Origin: Adineta steineri
Taxonomy: Eukaryota; Rotifera; Eurotatoria; Adinetida; Adinetidae
Assembly: GCA_905250115.1 (NCBI GenBank)
Contig: CAJNOI010000207.1
Coordinates: 62,001-126,000 of the forward strand
DNA: 64,000 nucleotides
Reading direction: 5' to 3'
Under the pieces are notes generated by a model. That model ran no database searches. It was not told the DNA's origin and saw only the letters and a program-made list of their open reading frames with translations. Position 1 is the stretch's first letter; every line of letters begins with the position of its first letter. The position numbers and the translations under genes are program-made. Positions 44,812 through 54,493 of this stretch are shown here, in pieces.

Positions 44812-47508
44812 TTATTTCAGATCATTCGGATTTACTTCTAATTTATCAGCTCGTAAACGTGCAGCTTCTATTCGTGACTTGATTACTGGAATGAATAGGA
44901 TGCCAGTTATTTGAATAGCTGCTGGACTTGTGATACGCCACTCAATAGCTTTTAAATCATCGTCTGGATGTGCCACATATGCTTTTACAGTACATGGAAA
45001 AGTACAAAATTCATTTTCCTTTACTCGACATTCTAGTACAGCAATCATACGTTGATCATCATAGGAAAATGTAACAGCATAGACTGAATCTAAACAATAA
45101 TGTATACTTGGACTAACAAATATTGCATTGGCAAAATCCGAAATCCCAAAAGCTACTGTCCCTCGTGCTATATGATTCGAAGGTGGACAGGCCCGAAAAC
45201 CACTAGAGACAACTGTACTTGGCATTACAAGTCCATCCATAAGTATCGATTGTATAGCATTAATAGAGGTACCATGATAAGCTATATGTGGAAAATGTTG
45301 TAAATCAGGATCGCATATTTTTAAATATAGACAGGCTACTGGAATTTGACGTGCTTGAAATAGTTGTCCAGCAGTAGCTTGAATAAACATATCCGGTAGA
45401 AGATAGAGTGATTTAGGAATAATTTCAACTGAACGAATAAGAGCATGTATGCCACCAATACGAGGTAAACGATTATGTTGACTACTATGAGAAAACCAAT
45501 ATCCAGAATTTGAAAACCATGTATACAATTTTATATTCGATTCATTAGAGATTGTCACAGTTGGCATATCTTTTAATTTATCATGTTGATTTCTATACGT
45601 TGTTTGAAATATACAAATACTTTCAGGTAATTGAAATTGTTCAATATCCGGTGGAAAAATATTATTAATCTCAATTGAAATATTACTATCAGCACAATTA
45701 GGAGCAAAACTAAATAATAAATTTTTAACAGTAAATTTTTGTTGCTCATTTAATTTCGCTGTAATATGAAGTAATCTTTTGTTACGTGATAAACGAAATG
45801 CATTATGTAAAGTACGTAAATTAAGACTAGGACATTCATTTCTTACTGTATAACCACTATTTATATAGCGTGGTGAATTATAACCTATAAGACATAATGG
45901 TAAATCTATAAATTTTATGTTGACATAACGAGCACGACATACAGCTGATATTAATGTCGTTTTTTCATAATCAAAATCTAAAGGACTTCGAGCAATTGAA
46001 AACCATCGATATTCATTACATAATGGATCTGGTATTGCTTTAATTAGATCATTAATTGTCGCATCATAATGTAATTGTACTTTTACTAATGGTTCATTGC
46101 CTGAACTTTTTCCATCACCAAATAAATGTACAGAAAGAATTTTATCATCAGCTAAATTATCTCGATACAGTTTTAAAACTTTTTTTATATCATCTCGTTT
46201 AACTTCATCGAAAACTGTCGCATCAAATTGGTTTTTAATATTAATATCCGCACCACGTGTAAGTAATAATTCAACTGTTGATAAATGACCATGAAATACA
46301 GCGCCATGCAATGGTGTACTACGTTTTTCACGTAGCTGTACATTTATATATGCACCTTTATCTAAAAGCCATTTTGCAACAGATGTGTGACCAAAACGAC
46401 ATGCGACATAAAGTAAACTTGTACCATTACTATCAATTTCATTTGGTGAATGATCATTAAAATAATATTCAAACCACCAAACTATACCATTTCGTGCCAT
46501 TTCAAACATATTTTTTTCACGTATAGATCGAAATAATTCAATTACTCGCGTATCATGTACAATACTTTCTTGTTCAGCTGTCATACCCCATTTATTAATT
46601 AAAGTTGAATTAGCACCTTTATTAAGAAGATATTTAACAATTTCTGTATGTCCATTATGTGTCGCAAGATGAAGAGCTGAATTTAAATTAATATCAACTA
46701 AATCGAGATTAGCTGAATATTGTTCAATGAAACATTTCGCAAGATCAAAATAACCTTTTTTACATGCACAATGAAGTAATGTTTGTCGTTGAATATAATA
46801 TTGTAAATCAATATGATTTGAAATATTATTAATATTATTTTTAAACCATTCAAGCTGATTATTAGCTGTTCGTACAAATAATGTTTGTTTTAATTCAATA
46901 AAAACTTTTCGAACATTATTATTATAAGATTCTTGTTCAGGTAAATTACCAGATTTATTTTTTATTCCATAATTAGCACCACTTTCTAATAGACATCTTA
47001 CGATTTCTTCATGTCCAAAGAATGTCGCTGCATGTAAAGGTGTACTTCCTGTTCGTTGTATTAAATCAGGATTGACATCTTGTTCAATTAAATAATTTAC
47101 AGCATCAATATTACAAACACGTGCTGCACAATATAATGGCGTTTGCTTTGTTACTAGATCTTGAGCGTTCATTTGTCTTAATTTAGCATTTTTGAATTGT
47201 TGTTTTAATTCTAATATAAGATCAGGTTCGGCTGCTAATTGTTGAAATGTATATTTCGAGATAGATAAATCAGAAATCCATTCTTTTCGATCAGTATATT
47301 GTTGTCGTTTGTCATGGTCGGATAACGTTTCATAAGCACGGCAAATTTGTCGAAATTTTTCAGATGTAATTTGACGATTTTCAGGTGATTTTTGTCGATC
47401 GATTTTAAATTCAAGAATTCGTTCACGATATGCTTTACGTAGTTCATAATTATTACTTTTTTCATCAGCTTGCAAATTCTGATAAGGTGTCATAGTTAAT
47501 GACGACAT
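44812..47508 (-). CDS. J-like domain, ankyrin repeats and possible ADP-ribosyltransferase-like C-terminus
   Basis: A single 898-codon frame without introns. Residues about 5-75 resemble a DnaJ domain (LRKAYRERILEFKIDRQKSP ... ICRAYETLSDHDKRQQY). The HPD tripeptide needed to stimulate Hsp70 is replaced by KID, so it should not act as a co-chaperone. Two or more ankyrin blocks follow between about 120 and 440 (TPLYCAARVCNIDAVNYLI, STPLHAATFFGHEEIVRCLL, SALHLATHNGHTEIVKYLLN, TPLHGAVFHGHLSTVELLL). Residues 480-700 are unassigned. The C-terminus from 742 has YHGT-x3-AIQSIL-x2-GL, then GFRACP and IFVSPSIHYC, as in the H-Y segments of PARP-like ADP-ribosyltransferases; IEWRI near 855 may hold the Glu. 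The transferase assignment is by motif only. Confidence 0.8.
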   Translation of the reverse strand: MSSLTMTPYQNLQADEKSNNYELRKAYRERILEFKIDRQKSPENRQITSEKFRQICRAYETLSDHDKRQQYTDRKEWISDLSISKYTFQQLAAEPDLILELKQQFKNAKLRQMNAQDLVTKQTPLYCAARVCNIDAVNYLIEQDVNPDLIQRTGSTPLHAATFFGHEEIVRCLLESGANYGIKNKSGNLPEQESYNNNVRKVFIELKQTLFVRTANNQLEWFKNNINNISNHIDLQYYIQRQTLLHCACKKGYFDLAKCFIEQYSANLDLVDINLNSALHLATHNGHTEIVKYLLNKGANSTLINKWGMTAEQESIVHDTRVIELFRSIREKNMFEMARNGIVWWFEYYFNDHSPNEIDSNGTSLLYVACRFGHTSVAKWLLDKGAYINVQLREKRSTPLHGAVFHGHLSTVELLLTRGADINIKNQFDATVFDEVKRDDIKKVLKLYRDNLADDKILSVHLFGDGKSSGNEPLVKVQLHYDATINDLIKAIPDPLCNEYRWFSIARSPLDFDYEKTTLISAVCRARYVNIKFIDLPLCLIGYNSPRYINSGYTVRNECPSLNLRTLHNAFRLSRNKRLLHITAKLNEQQKFTVKNLLFSFAPNCADSNISIEINNIFPPDIEQFQLPESICIFQTTYRNQHDKLKDMPTVTISNESNIKLYTWFSNSGYWFSHSSQHNRLPRIGGIHALIRSVEIIPKSLYLLPDMFIQATAGQLFQARQIPVACLYLKICDPDLQHFPHIAYHGTSINAIQSILMDGLVMPSTVVSSGFRACPPSNHIARGTVAFGISDFANAIFVSPSIHYCLDSVYAVTFSYDDQRMIAVLECRVKENEFCTFPCTVKAYVAHPDDDLKAIEWRITSPAAIQITGILFIPVIKSRIEAARLRADKLEVNPNDLK

Positions 47509-48591
47509 GGCATTGTTTTAATATCGATATTATCAAAAAAAAACTATTATACACCTACCCACTCATTTAAGAAAAAAGTTATTTTTAACCTATTTAGTTT
47601 TATCGCTTTTCCTCTATTGACATTCGGATTTCCTTTGTATATTATTATTTTAATCTTAATAGAATTTAGTCTATCCATAAAAAAAAAAGAAATGATTTCT
47701 AACTAATTATATTTAAATGTTCAAATTGAACAAATATATCTAAACGTTAGTCGAATGAAAAGAAATGCGTTGAAATAATAAGAAACATTTATGATTTACT
47801 TTTAGCAATCTGTGTTTTTATATATAATGCGTATGAATATCATTTTCTCCCGTTCGACGAACGATGGCAACATAGTCTTTATTTATTTACTCATCAGCTT
47901 AAGTTAGAAAAACATCAGAACTTCATGGATGAAAATGTAAGAAAAGATTTACAGTCGAAGCTATCATGTTAGTTTTCAATTAACTTTTTGTTAAAATATT
48001 TTTTCTATTTAAGACAAAATTCGAATATCTCAATTTGTTAATTATTAGTCATTATCAAAATATGCAACATGGAAAAAATATCGTTTCAATTTATAGAAGT
48101 ATTTTTTTGTAATGAAATTAATTTCAAAATAAAAAATAGTGTTGTTATATTAATTACCATACTAACAAATATTGAAATACAGAAGCATATTGAACGACTG
48201 TATTTTAATTTAGTGCGTTAGTTGCAGGCTTTTTTTAGAAACTTAAAATTTCCTTTTGCTATACGTATATGACGTAAGAAGAGAACGAGAAAAAAAATGG
48301 AAAACACTTGAGCATATGTAGAACCCAAGAGGATATAGATGGAATGACGTCGCCATTTCTATATATATATATATACATCAAATAAACCTACCTAATTTCA
48401 ATAGAGACGGAAACGATTATCAGAATAAAATAATCGGATCATGCCAATAAAATCTATGATCAATGCCTTTATGAAAGCTGAAATTATATAGAAACCTATA
48501 TGTTCCAAAATACTAGAAAATCACTGTGGACCTCATGCGAAGTCATTCGCAGACAAAGATTTAATAACGTTACTAATAATGACAACGGTAA
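47509..48591. other. Intergenic, nothing recognised
   Basis: AT-rich sequence upstream of the ankyrin gene, with a short TA-repeat at 48359-48374. No gene, RNA or element is supported. Confidence 0.5.
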
Positions 48592-49255
48592 TCCCAACTT
48601 TGGTCGAAAAACTAAAATGTCGAAGTATATAAAGATCGAAAGGTAAAAATGTCGAAAAAAAATTAGACATATGTCGAATGTAAGAATATCGAATTGAAAA
48701 TAGTCGAAATATTAAAATATCGAAGGGTAGAAATGTCGAATTTGAAATTAGTCGAAATATAAAAATGTCGAAGGATGGGTGTGGATATGGGTGTGGGTGA
48801 GGGTGAAGGTGAGGGTGAGGGTGTGGGTGAGGGTGAGGGTGAGGGTGTGGGTGAGGGTGAGGGTGTGGGTGTGGGTGAGGGTGAGGGTGTGGGTGAGGGT
48901 GAGGGTGTGGGTGTGGGGGACTGTATGGATGTGGGTATGGCTAAATACAGATGAATGTTTATATTTGCACTGATACTCACACCCACTCTCAAACGTCTTT
49001 CTTAATTTTTACCACTAAGTTGTTTCGAACACCCAAAATCTTATCATTTTCATATTTCGACTTTTTTTCTTCGATATTTTTATCCTTCGATATTGTTATA
49101 CTTCGACATTTTTCACTTCGACATTTTTATACTTCGGCATTTTTTACTTCGATATTTTTATATTTCGACATCTTTATACTTCGACATTTTATTTTCGACA
49201 TTTTTCGTTCGATCTTTTTAGACTTCGACATTTTTACTGTCGACCAAAGTTGGGA
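48592..49255. mobile_element. Non-autonomous element with ATGTCGAA word arrays and a telomere-like insert
   Basis: The ends TCCCAACTTTGGTCGA are perfect 16-base inverted repeats. From the left end to 48777 the sequence is an array of words like ATGTCGAAATATAAAA; from about 49055 to the right end the same word runs in reverse (TTCGACATTTTTATA). Between them, 48775-48935 is a long run of GGGTGTGGGTGAGGGTGA, with a short complementary CACACCCACTCTCA at 48979-48992. No target duplication is evident and no protein is encoded. The G-rich run looks inserted into, or captured by, the element. Confidence 0.78.
48775..48935 (+). repeat. Longest telomere-like tract in the window
   Basis: About 155 bases of GGGTGA, GGGTGT and GTGGGT hexamers on the plus strand with few interruptions. 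It resembles the bdelloid telomere repeat TGTGGG, with GGGTGA as the commonest variant. It lies wholly inside the word-array element. Confidence 0.8.
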
Positions 49256-49327
49256 GAATCATCACATAAAATGAATTTTTCTAATCACTATACCTAGTTA
49301 GATAAGCTTCGAGAAAAGGGTGTTGTA

Positions 49328-49920
49328 GGAAAACATAGAAAGAGAAAATTTTAGAAAAAAAAACAAAAGAGGAAAACGTAGATAGCAAAAATTGAAAGAA
49401 GGAAAACGTAGGAACTTTAAAAGACTACAGTATAAAAAATTTAACTGTTTTCGTTTTTATTGGTCACTCCTGTAACTAGCATATACTAATTTTCATTCAA
49501 CAAAGAAAATTTTCTCGTATTATAAATATACATACAATTTAAATGGCAACAAACTTAAATTGATACAAAGTGAACATACTCGTTTTGAGCATATTTCACT
49601 TCAACTTGATGCTGGTGCGTCTGCACCAAAACAATCAACAAAAACAAAAACTTTTCAGGCGCGATTTGATACTCTATGTAACAGATCTTCCAAAAAGAAA
49701 ATTAACGCGAAAGAGTTATTGATAAGCTTCTCACTGTTAATTGGAAAGAAAAAAAATAAGATTTTATTACATTATCAATTTTCTTATAACCTAATAAATA
49801 TACTACTTAACATGCATAAAAAACTGATCAATCATTTCAACGTTTCCCTTTTCTATATTTTCCTCTTCTACCTTTTCCTTTTCTATTTTTTTTCTACGTT
49901 TTCCTCTTTCTATGTTTTCC
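49328..49920. mobile_element. Non-autonomous element with GGAAAACGTAGA words
   Basis: The left end GGAAAACATAGAAAGAG is an exact inverted match to the right end. Inward, words of the type GGAAAACGTAGA recur at the left (49328-49420) and in reverse at the right (49840-49920). The middle holds an unrelated stretch without a supported gene; the frame covering 49560-49994 runs out through the right end and is not a gene. Target duplication not clear. Confidence 0.65.
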
Positions 49921-50544
49921 AGCAAGACCGAGAAAAGAATGACGTTTGTATGCGTAAAAACATCGTTTCTTTTAAGGCTTGTCTGACTCGATAGTGATGA
50001 TTAAATATGAGTATGTGGACGTACACGACATTTTTATTCTCCTCCATACAATGTTTAGTTTCTTATCAACATTGTGCGTTCTTCTGTTTATGCGACGTGG
50101 CAAAAAAAATTGAGTTGATAATAAATAATAATACGCATATATGCCTTATGTTACTCATGTAGCTGACTTAGCTATGACCATGATAAATTTTGTCATTTTA
50201 CATTCTCAATCCAATCATCAACTGTTGTTACTCTCTTCTATTTTTTTACTTGTATTCAATAGTATGTATCTCATAACTAATTTAATTTTTCTCCGTTTCA
50301 GCACTTTTAAAAATTATATATAAAATTTTGTAGCGTAGGAGAAACAAATAGTTTCTCACAAATGAAAACTCTTTTCATCAACGATAGTTTTTTAGTTATG
50401 TATATCTTTTTTTGAAATACTAATAACTTTTCACTTTTGTTATTAAGTTTACTATTTATTTAATAATGATCTATTCTAGTTGAATCGTTTTATTAACAGT
50501 ATTTGAAATTCATATTTCTTTCAAAATAGTTAACTAGATTACGA
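49921..50544. other. Intergenic, nothing recognised
   Basis: AT-rich interval upstream of the acyltransferase gene, without supported features. Confidence 0.45.
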
Positions 50545-52002
50545 ATGTTATCTAAATCACATGATAGTCCGTCTAGTTTTGAACCAAAACAACGACTTCT
50601 TGGTCCAGCAGAAAATGGTATCCTGAGGATCTCACAACAGTTTCAAGGCTATCAGAAAGCTGGTCAAGTTTTACACTTACAAGGTCCATACATTTCATTA
50701 GAGACACTATCTTCAGTGATTAGTCGTCTACAATGTCGTCATCCTTTTCTTCGAAGTCGTTTACAAATTAGTTCTACAGAGCCAGACAGTTATCTAATGG
50801 AGGAAGACGACACACTTTGTCTCAAGATTCTAGAAATAGCACGAAAGAATGCTGATCATCTTCATTTCTGGCGTCAAGCATGGAAAGAAAGAGAGAAAGA
50901 TACAATAGTCATTGGACAAGGACTTGCTGAATTTTGGCTTTTACAGGTATAGAAAGGTTTCACTGATCATTTTTAGAATATATGTCGTACTTTTTAGGAT
51001 GCAACCGATCAGAACATCGAGGATAGTCCAAGAGAAATAGTGATCGTATGCGATCATAGCATTTGTGATGGTGTGTCTCTTAGTACTGTTGCACACGAAC
51101 TCTTAATTGCTTTAAGTGATAATAGTATAAGTATGACGAGTCATTCATTAAATTGGCCAATTACTATGGAAGTAGCTGCTCGTCAAAGTCTCTCAAGATG
51201 GGGAATACTAATCGCATTTAGTAAACTTGCTCTTGCTTTCTTGTACTGGAAAGCTACTAGTTCTCAACCTACTGCAAGACTACCTTGGACAAATGTCGAT
51301 TTCTCGTTAGATGACATGCATAAGTATTGTCATACTGAAACTCGTTATGGTATGTTGACTAAGGAAGAGACAAAAAAGCTGTTTGAAACGTGTCGACGAG
51401 AGGACGTAACAGTTACATCAGCTATTAGCAGTGCCATTTTATGCATTACATCTACACTAGCGAGTGTTGATAATAATCAGATGACAAATTTGGTCTTGGC
51501 AATTCCAGCTGATACTCGCAGAAGATGTATACCACCAGTACCGAATCATGATCTCAGCTATCAAGTTTCAGGAGTCATGGGATTTACAATGGCTACAAGA
51601 GATACGCCAACAGAATCAAAAGGTATGTGGCAACTTGCAAAAACGTTCGGACATCATGTGAATAAATCAGTTGATGCCGGACATATTCTTGCACTGGCTA
51701 TGGTTATGGGGAAAATCTATCAGAAGAACATAGGTCCAATTGATATTGCACACCTTCCGACTACTGTAATTACAAACTGGGGACTTTTGCCTTTCCATGA
51801 ACAGTATGGCAAATGGAAACTTACAGAGATGACTCCTATCGGTAATTTGATCCGAGCAGTCATGCCAGTTTTTATGCTTCAAACTGTCAACGGAATATTG
51901 ACGGTTGCTTGTGGTGGTGCTGTCCCTCTCATCTCTGAGACTATTATAGAGAATTTATGTAATGGTACAATGCATAACTTGCGTCAAATGATAGAAGACT
52001 AA
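50545..52002 (+). CDS. Condensation-type acyltransferase
   Basis: Exons 50545-50946 and 50998-52002, separated by a 51-base intron, encode 468 residues. The active-site motif HxxxDG is present as HSICDG (His154, Asp158) within IVIVCDHSICDGVS. The N-terminal half starts with RLLGPAENGILRISQQFQGY and LQCRHPFLRSRL, which match the alcohol acetyltransferase / PapA-like branch of the condensation superfamily. The C-terminal half has LAIPADTRRRC and TTVITNWGLLPF, where the family has its second structural motif. Such enzymes join acyl-CoA or carrier-bound acyl groups to alcohols or amines. It stands alone, not fused to a synthetase module. The family is best known from fungi and bacteria, so foreign origin is possible (inference). 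Substrates unknown. Confidence 0.8.
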
Positions 52003-52229
52003 CGGTAATTATATGTTGTTAACAAATTATGACACAAATTTTTCTAAAACTATTTATTAAAGTGCATGCATGTGTGAAGAAAGTATTTCTTCAGTAAGAA
52101 AAATATACAGTTTCATTTTCTACACTTCTTTGTATCGATCTTTAAGTAAACACTTAATGCTAGCGTTAATAGAACTACAAATAGAACAAAACATTAATGG
52201 TAGTTTTCAATAATAGTTTTAGAGAGATA
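52003..52229. other. Spacer after the acyltransferase gene
   Basis: AT-rich 3' flank with no feature beyond the target site of the Tigger-like element. Confidence 0.4.
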
Positions 52230-53019
52230 CAGTCAAATCCACTTATAAGAGCTCCACTTTTGAGAGCCGTTTTTTCGTAATGCATTTTACATTGTGACAA
52301 AGTCCGCTTTTCAGAGCTTCGGATACGGGAGCGATCCGTTTATTAGAGCTGTTTGTTGGCGATTTTTTACGATTTTAGCCCGCATAAAAGAGCTCGTCCA
52401 TGTATATGATTATAAATATGCATTTATGTTTTTCGTCTTTTTCGTTCCTGTCATATATATGTGATGAATTTTTTCTTTCGTTCGTTCTTTTTTCTTTCAT
52501 GTTGTTCTATATTGGATTTTTCTTCCATGTTCATCATCTATGGGATTTTCCATTCCATGGATCTTTCCTTTTACCTTCGTTCTATATATTGTTCGTCATT
52601 TTTTGTTGACTCATTACTTTTCAAAGAATGGCATCTACCAGTGGTAAACGTTGCACATTATCGATCGAACAAAAATTGGGGATCTTGGAAGCACTGAAAT
52701 CCAAAAAGGCAGAACATGTGGCTAAAGATTTCAACATCGGCTATTCTATGGTGAAGAAGATAAGGCAAAACGAAGAAGAAATTCGGAAAGTAGTGATGAA
52801 CAATAGCAACTTAAGTCGAAAACAAAAGCGCGAAAGCCCTCATGAAGAAATCAGTGGATTTCTTTAAATAAATTTATGTATGTGTATATACTTCTTGATA
52901 AATATTGACAATAATCAATTTTTACACTATTTTACATATAGTTCGCATTAAGAAGCGATCCAGCTATAAGAGCCACTTTTTGATTCCCCCCACTGCGCTC
53001 TTATAAGCGGATTCGACTG
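52230..53019 (+). mobile_element. Tigger/pogo-like DNA transposon, internally deleted
   Basis: The tips CAGTCAAATCCACTTATAAG and (inverted) CAGTCGAATCCGCTTATAAG match at all but two positions, and TA flanks each side (52228-52229, 53020-53021), as for Tc1/mariner-pogo elements. Inside, words such as TATAAGAGC recur near both ends. A frame at 52628-52867 encodes the N-terminal DNA-binding part of a Tigger transposase, but the catalytic DDE region is missing, so the element cannot move itself. Confidence 0.88.
52628..52867 (+). CDS. CENP-B-type helix-turn-helix, remnant of Tigger transposase
   Basis: A 79-residue frame with start and stop. Residues 6-55 (KRCTLSIEQKLGILEALKSK, then AEHVAKDFNIGYSMVKKIRQ) are the first helix-turn-helix of the CENP-B/Tigger DNA-binding domain. 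A full transposase has about 500-600 residues, so only the front is left. The intact frame in a short element could reflect recent deletion or use of the DNA-binding part as a stand-alone protein. The start is the Met before ASTSGKR, a common opening in this family. Confidence 0.75.
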   Translation: MASTSGKRCTLSIEQKLGILEALKSKKAEHVAKDFNIGYSMVKKIRQNEEEIRKVVMNNSNLSRKQKRESPHEEISGFL

Positions 53020-53284
53020 TACCTTTCAAATAGTAGTAACTGAGGAAGAAACTAGCATACTTCATATGTAAAAACGCTTCAATTAAGTAAGCAATATTTT
53101 GTTTTTCTTCATATACGTCGATGTATACATTGCATAATTAATGATGCATATTGATTCATACCTCTTCTACATGTGCATATCAATTTCGATTCAATGACTA
53201 CAAAAATGAAAAGGAAGAAGAAAAAACAACATTTATTGTCAGTGTATTTTTGATATAAGTGGTGTAATTTAGTTTTATTTCTAG

Positions 53285-54493
53285 ATGAATAAACAAACAT
53301 ATACTATGAAACTTGTCTTTTCTGATCATCCAGTTCCTTCTTCTATAACAAAATCAATATTCTTAGCGGGACCATCGCCACGAGATAAAAATGTCATTGA
53401 TTGGCGTCATGAAGCTGTATCATATCTTAGTTCCGCGTCGATTAATTATGATGGAACTATTTTCATACCAGTTCCTGAAGGACGTTTTCATGGTACAGAT
53501 CATGATTCTTTAACATGGACTTACGACAATCAAATTTCATGGGAATGTGAATGTCGTCATGTAGCAGATCTTATTGTCTTTTGGATTCCTCGATATATTG
53601 ACGAAGGAATGGCAGGATTTACTACAAATGTAGAGTTTGGAGAGGATATTCATTCTGGAAAAATTGTGTATGGTCGTCCTGAAAATGCTGAAAAGTGTCG
53701 TTATTTAGATACGCGTATGAAACAATTAAAATTACCCGTATTCACTTCATTAGCAAATACACTTCATCATGCTATATCTTTACTCGGTACAGGTGCATAC
53801 AGAAGCAACGGTGAAGTCTACGTACCACTATTTATCTGGAAAACACAACAATTTCAGTCATGGTATTCTAATTTAAAATTAGCAGGAAATCGTTTGGAGA
53901 AAGCAAAAGTATTACATCATATGAAAATTAATAATTCTCAACAAGTCTTTTCCTATATACTTTGGAGTAAAATTTGGATTGAAGCAGAGAAGCGATATAA
54001 AGAAAACGAATTTGTGTTCGCTCGTACGGATATTAGTACAATCTTAGCTTATTACAGAGATAATGACGATGATATTAAGATTGCTCTAATCAAGGAGTTT
54101 CGTAGTCCTGTTAATAATTCAGATGGCTTTGTCTATGAACTACCTGGTGGTAGTTCATTTGAGCCGAATGTTGATCCACAATTAACTGCCAAACATGAAC
54201 TTGAAGAAGAATGTGGTATAACTATTGACGATATGTCACGTTTCAAATATGTTGGACAACGACAATTAGCTGCTACTTTATCTTCACATCAAGCACAACT
54301 CTATACTATTGAGCTTACGAAAGATGAATATGAGCAAATGTTGGAGAACGAAAAAAGTAATAAAACATTTGGAGTGAGTGAAGATAGTGAGAGAACTTAT
54401 CTAAAGATGATCAGTATTTCACAATTACAAGATAGTTTTCTTGATTTTTCAATGCTTGGAATGATCTATCATGCATTGCACTGGAATAAATAA
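53285..54493 (+). CDS. Nucleoside 2-deoxyribosyltransferase-like domain fused to Nudix domain
   Basis: One exon, 402 residues. The N-terminal half matches the deoxyribosyltransferase-like fold: SIFLAGPSPR at 24-33, IDWRHEA at 38-44, CECRHVADLIVFWIP near 88-102 and GFTTNVEFGE at 111-120, which carries the Glu expected of the nucleophile. The second half is a Nudix hydrolase: ALIKEFRSPV at 267, YELPGGSSFE and then HELEEECGI at 304-312. The Nudix box is off-standard, with His in place of Arg and three extra residues between Gly and the REUXEE part. Together they suggest nucleotide salvage or clean-up, but neither reaction is proven here. The fusion and the lack of introns point to bacterial origin (inference). 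An in-frame Met at residue 8 could be the true start. Confidence 0.83.
   Translation: MNKQTYTMKLVFSDHPVPSSITKSIFLAGPSPRDKNVIDWRHEAVSYLSSASINYDGTIFIPVPEGRFHGTDHDSLTWTYDNQISWECECRHVADLIVFWIPRYIDEGMAGFTTNVEFGEDIHSGKIVYGRPENAEKCRYLDTRMKQLKLPVFTSLANTLHHAISLLGTGAYRSNGEVYVPLFIWKTQQFQSWYSNLKLAGNRLEKAKVLHHMKINNSQQVFSYILWSKIWIEAEKRYKENEFVFARTDISTILAYYRDNDDDIKIALIKEFRSPVNNSDGFVYELPGGSSFEPNVDPQLTAKHELEEECGITIDDMSRFKYVGQRQLAATLSSHQAQLYTIELTKDEYEQMLENEKSNKTFGVSEDSERTYLKMISISQLQDSFLDFSMLGMIYHALHWNK

Noticed and set aside
48663-48992. Pro-Thr-Ser repeat frame resembling a mucin
   Set aside because: It is the translation of the telomere-like tract in the complementary strand.
49560-49994. 144-codon frame
   Set aside because: It crosses the right end of a word-array element and shows no domain.
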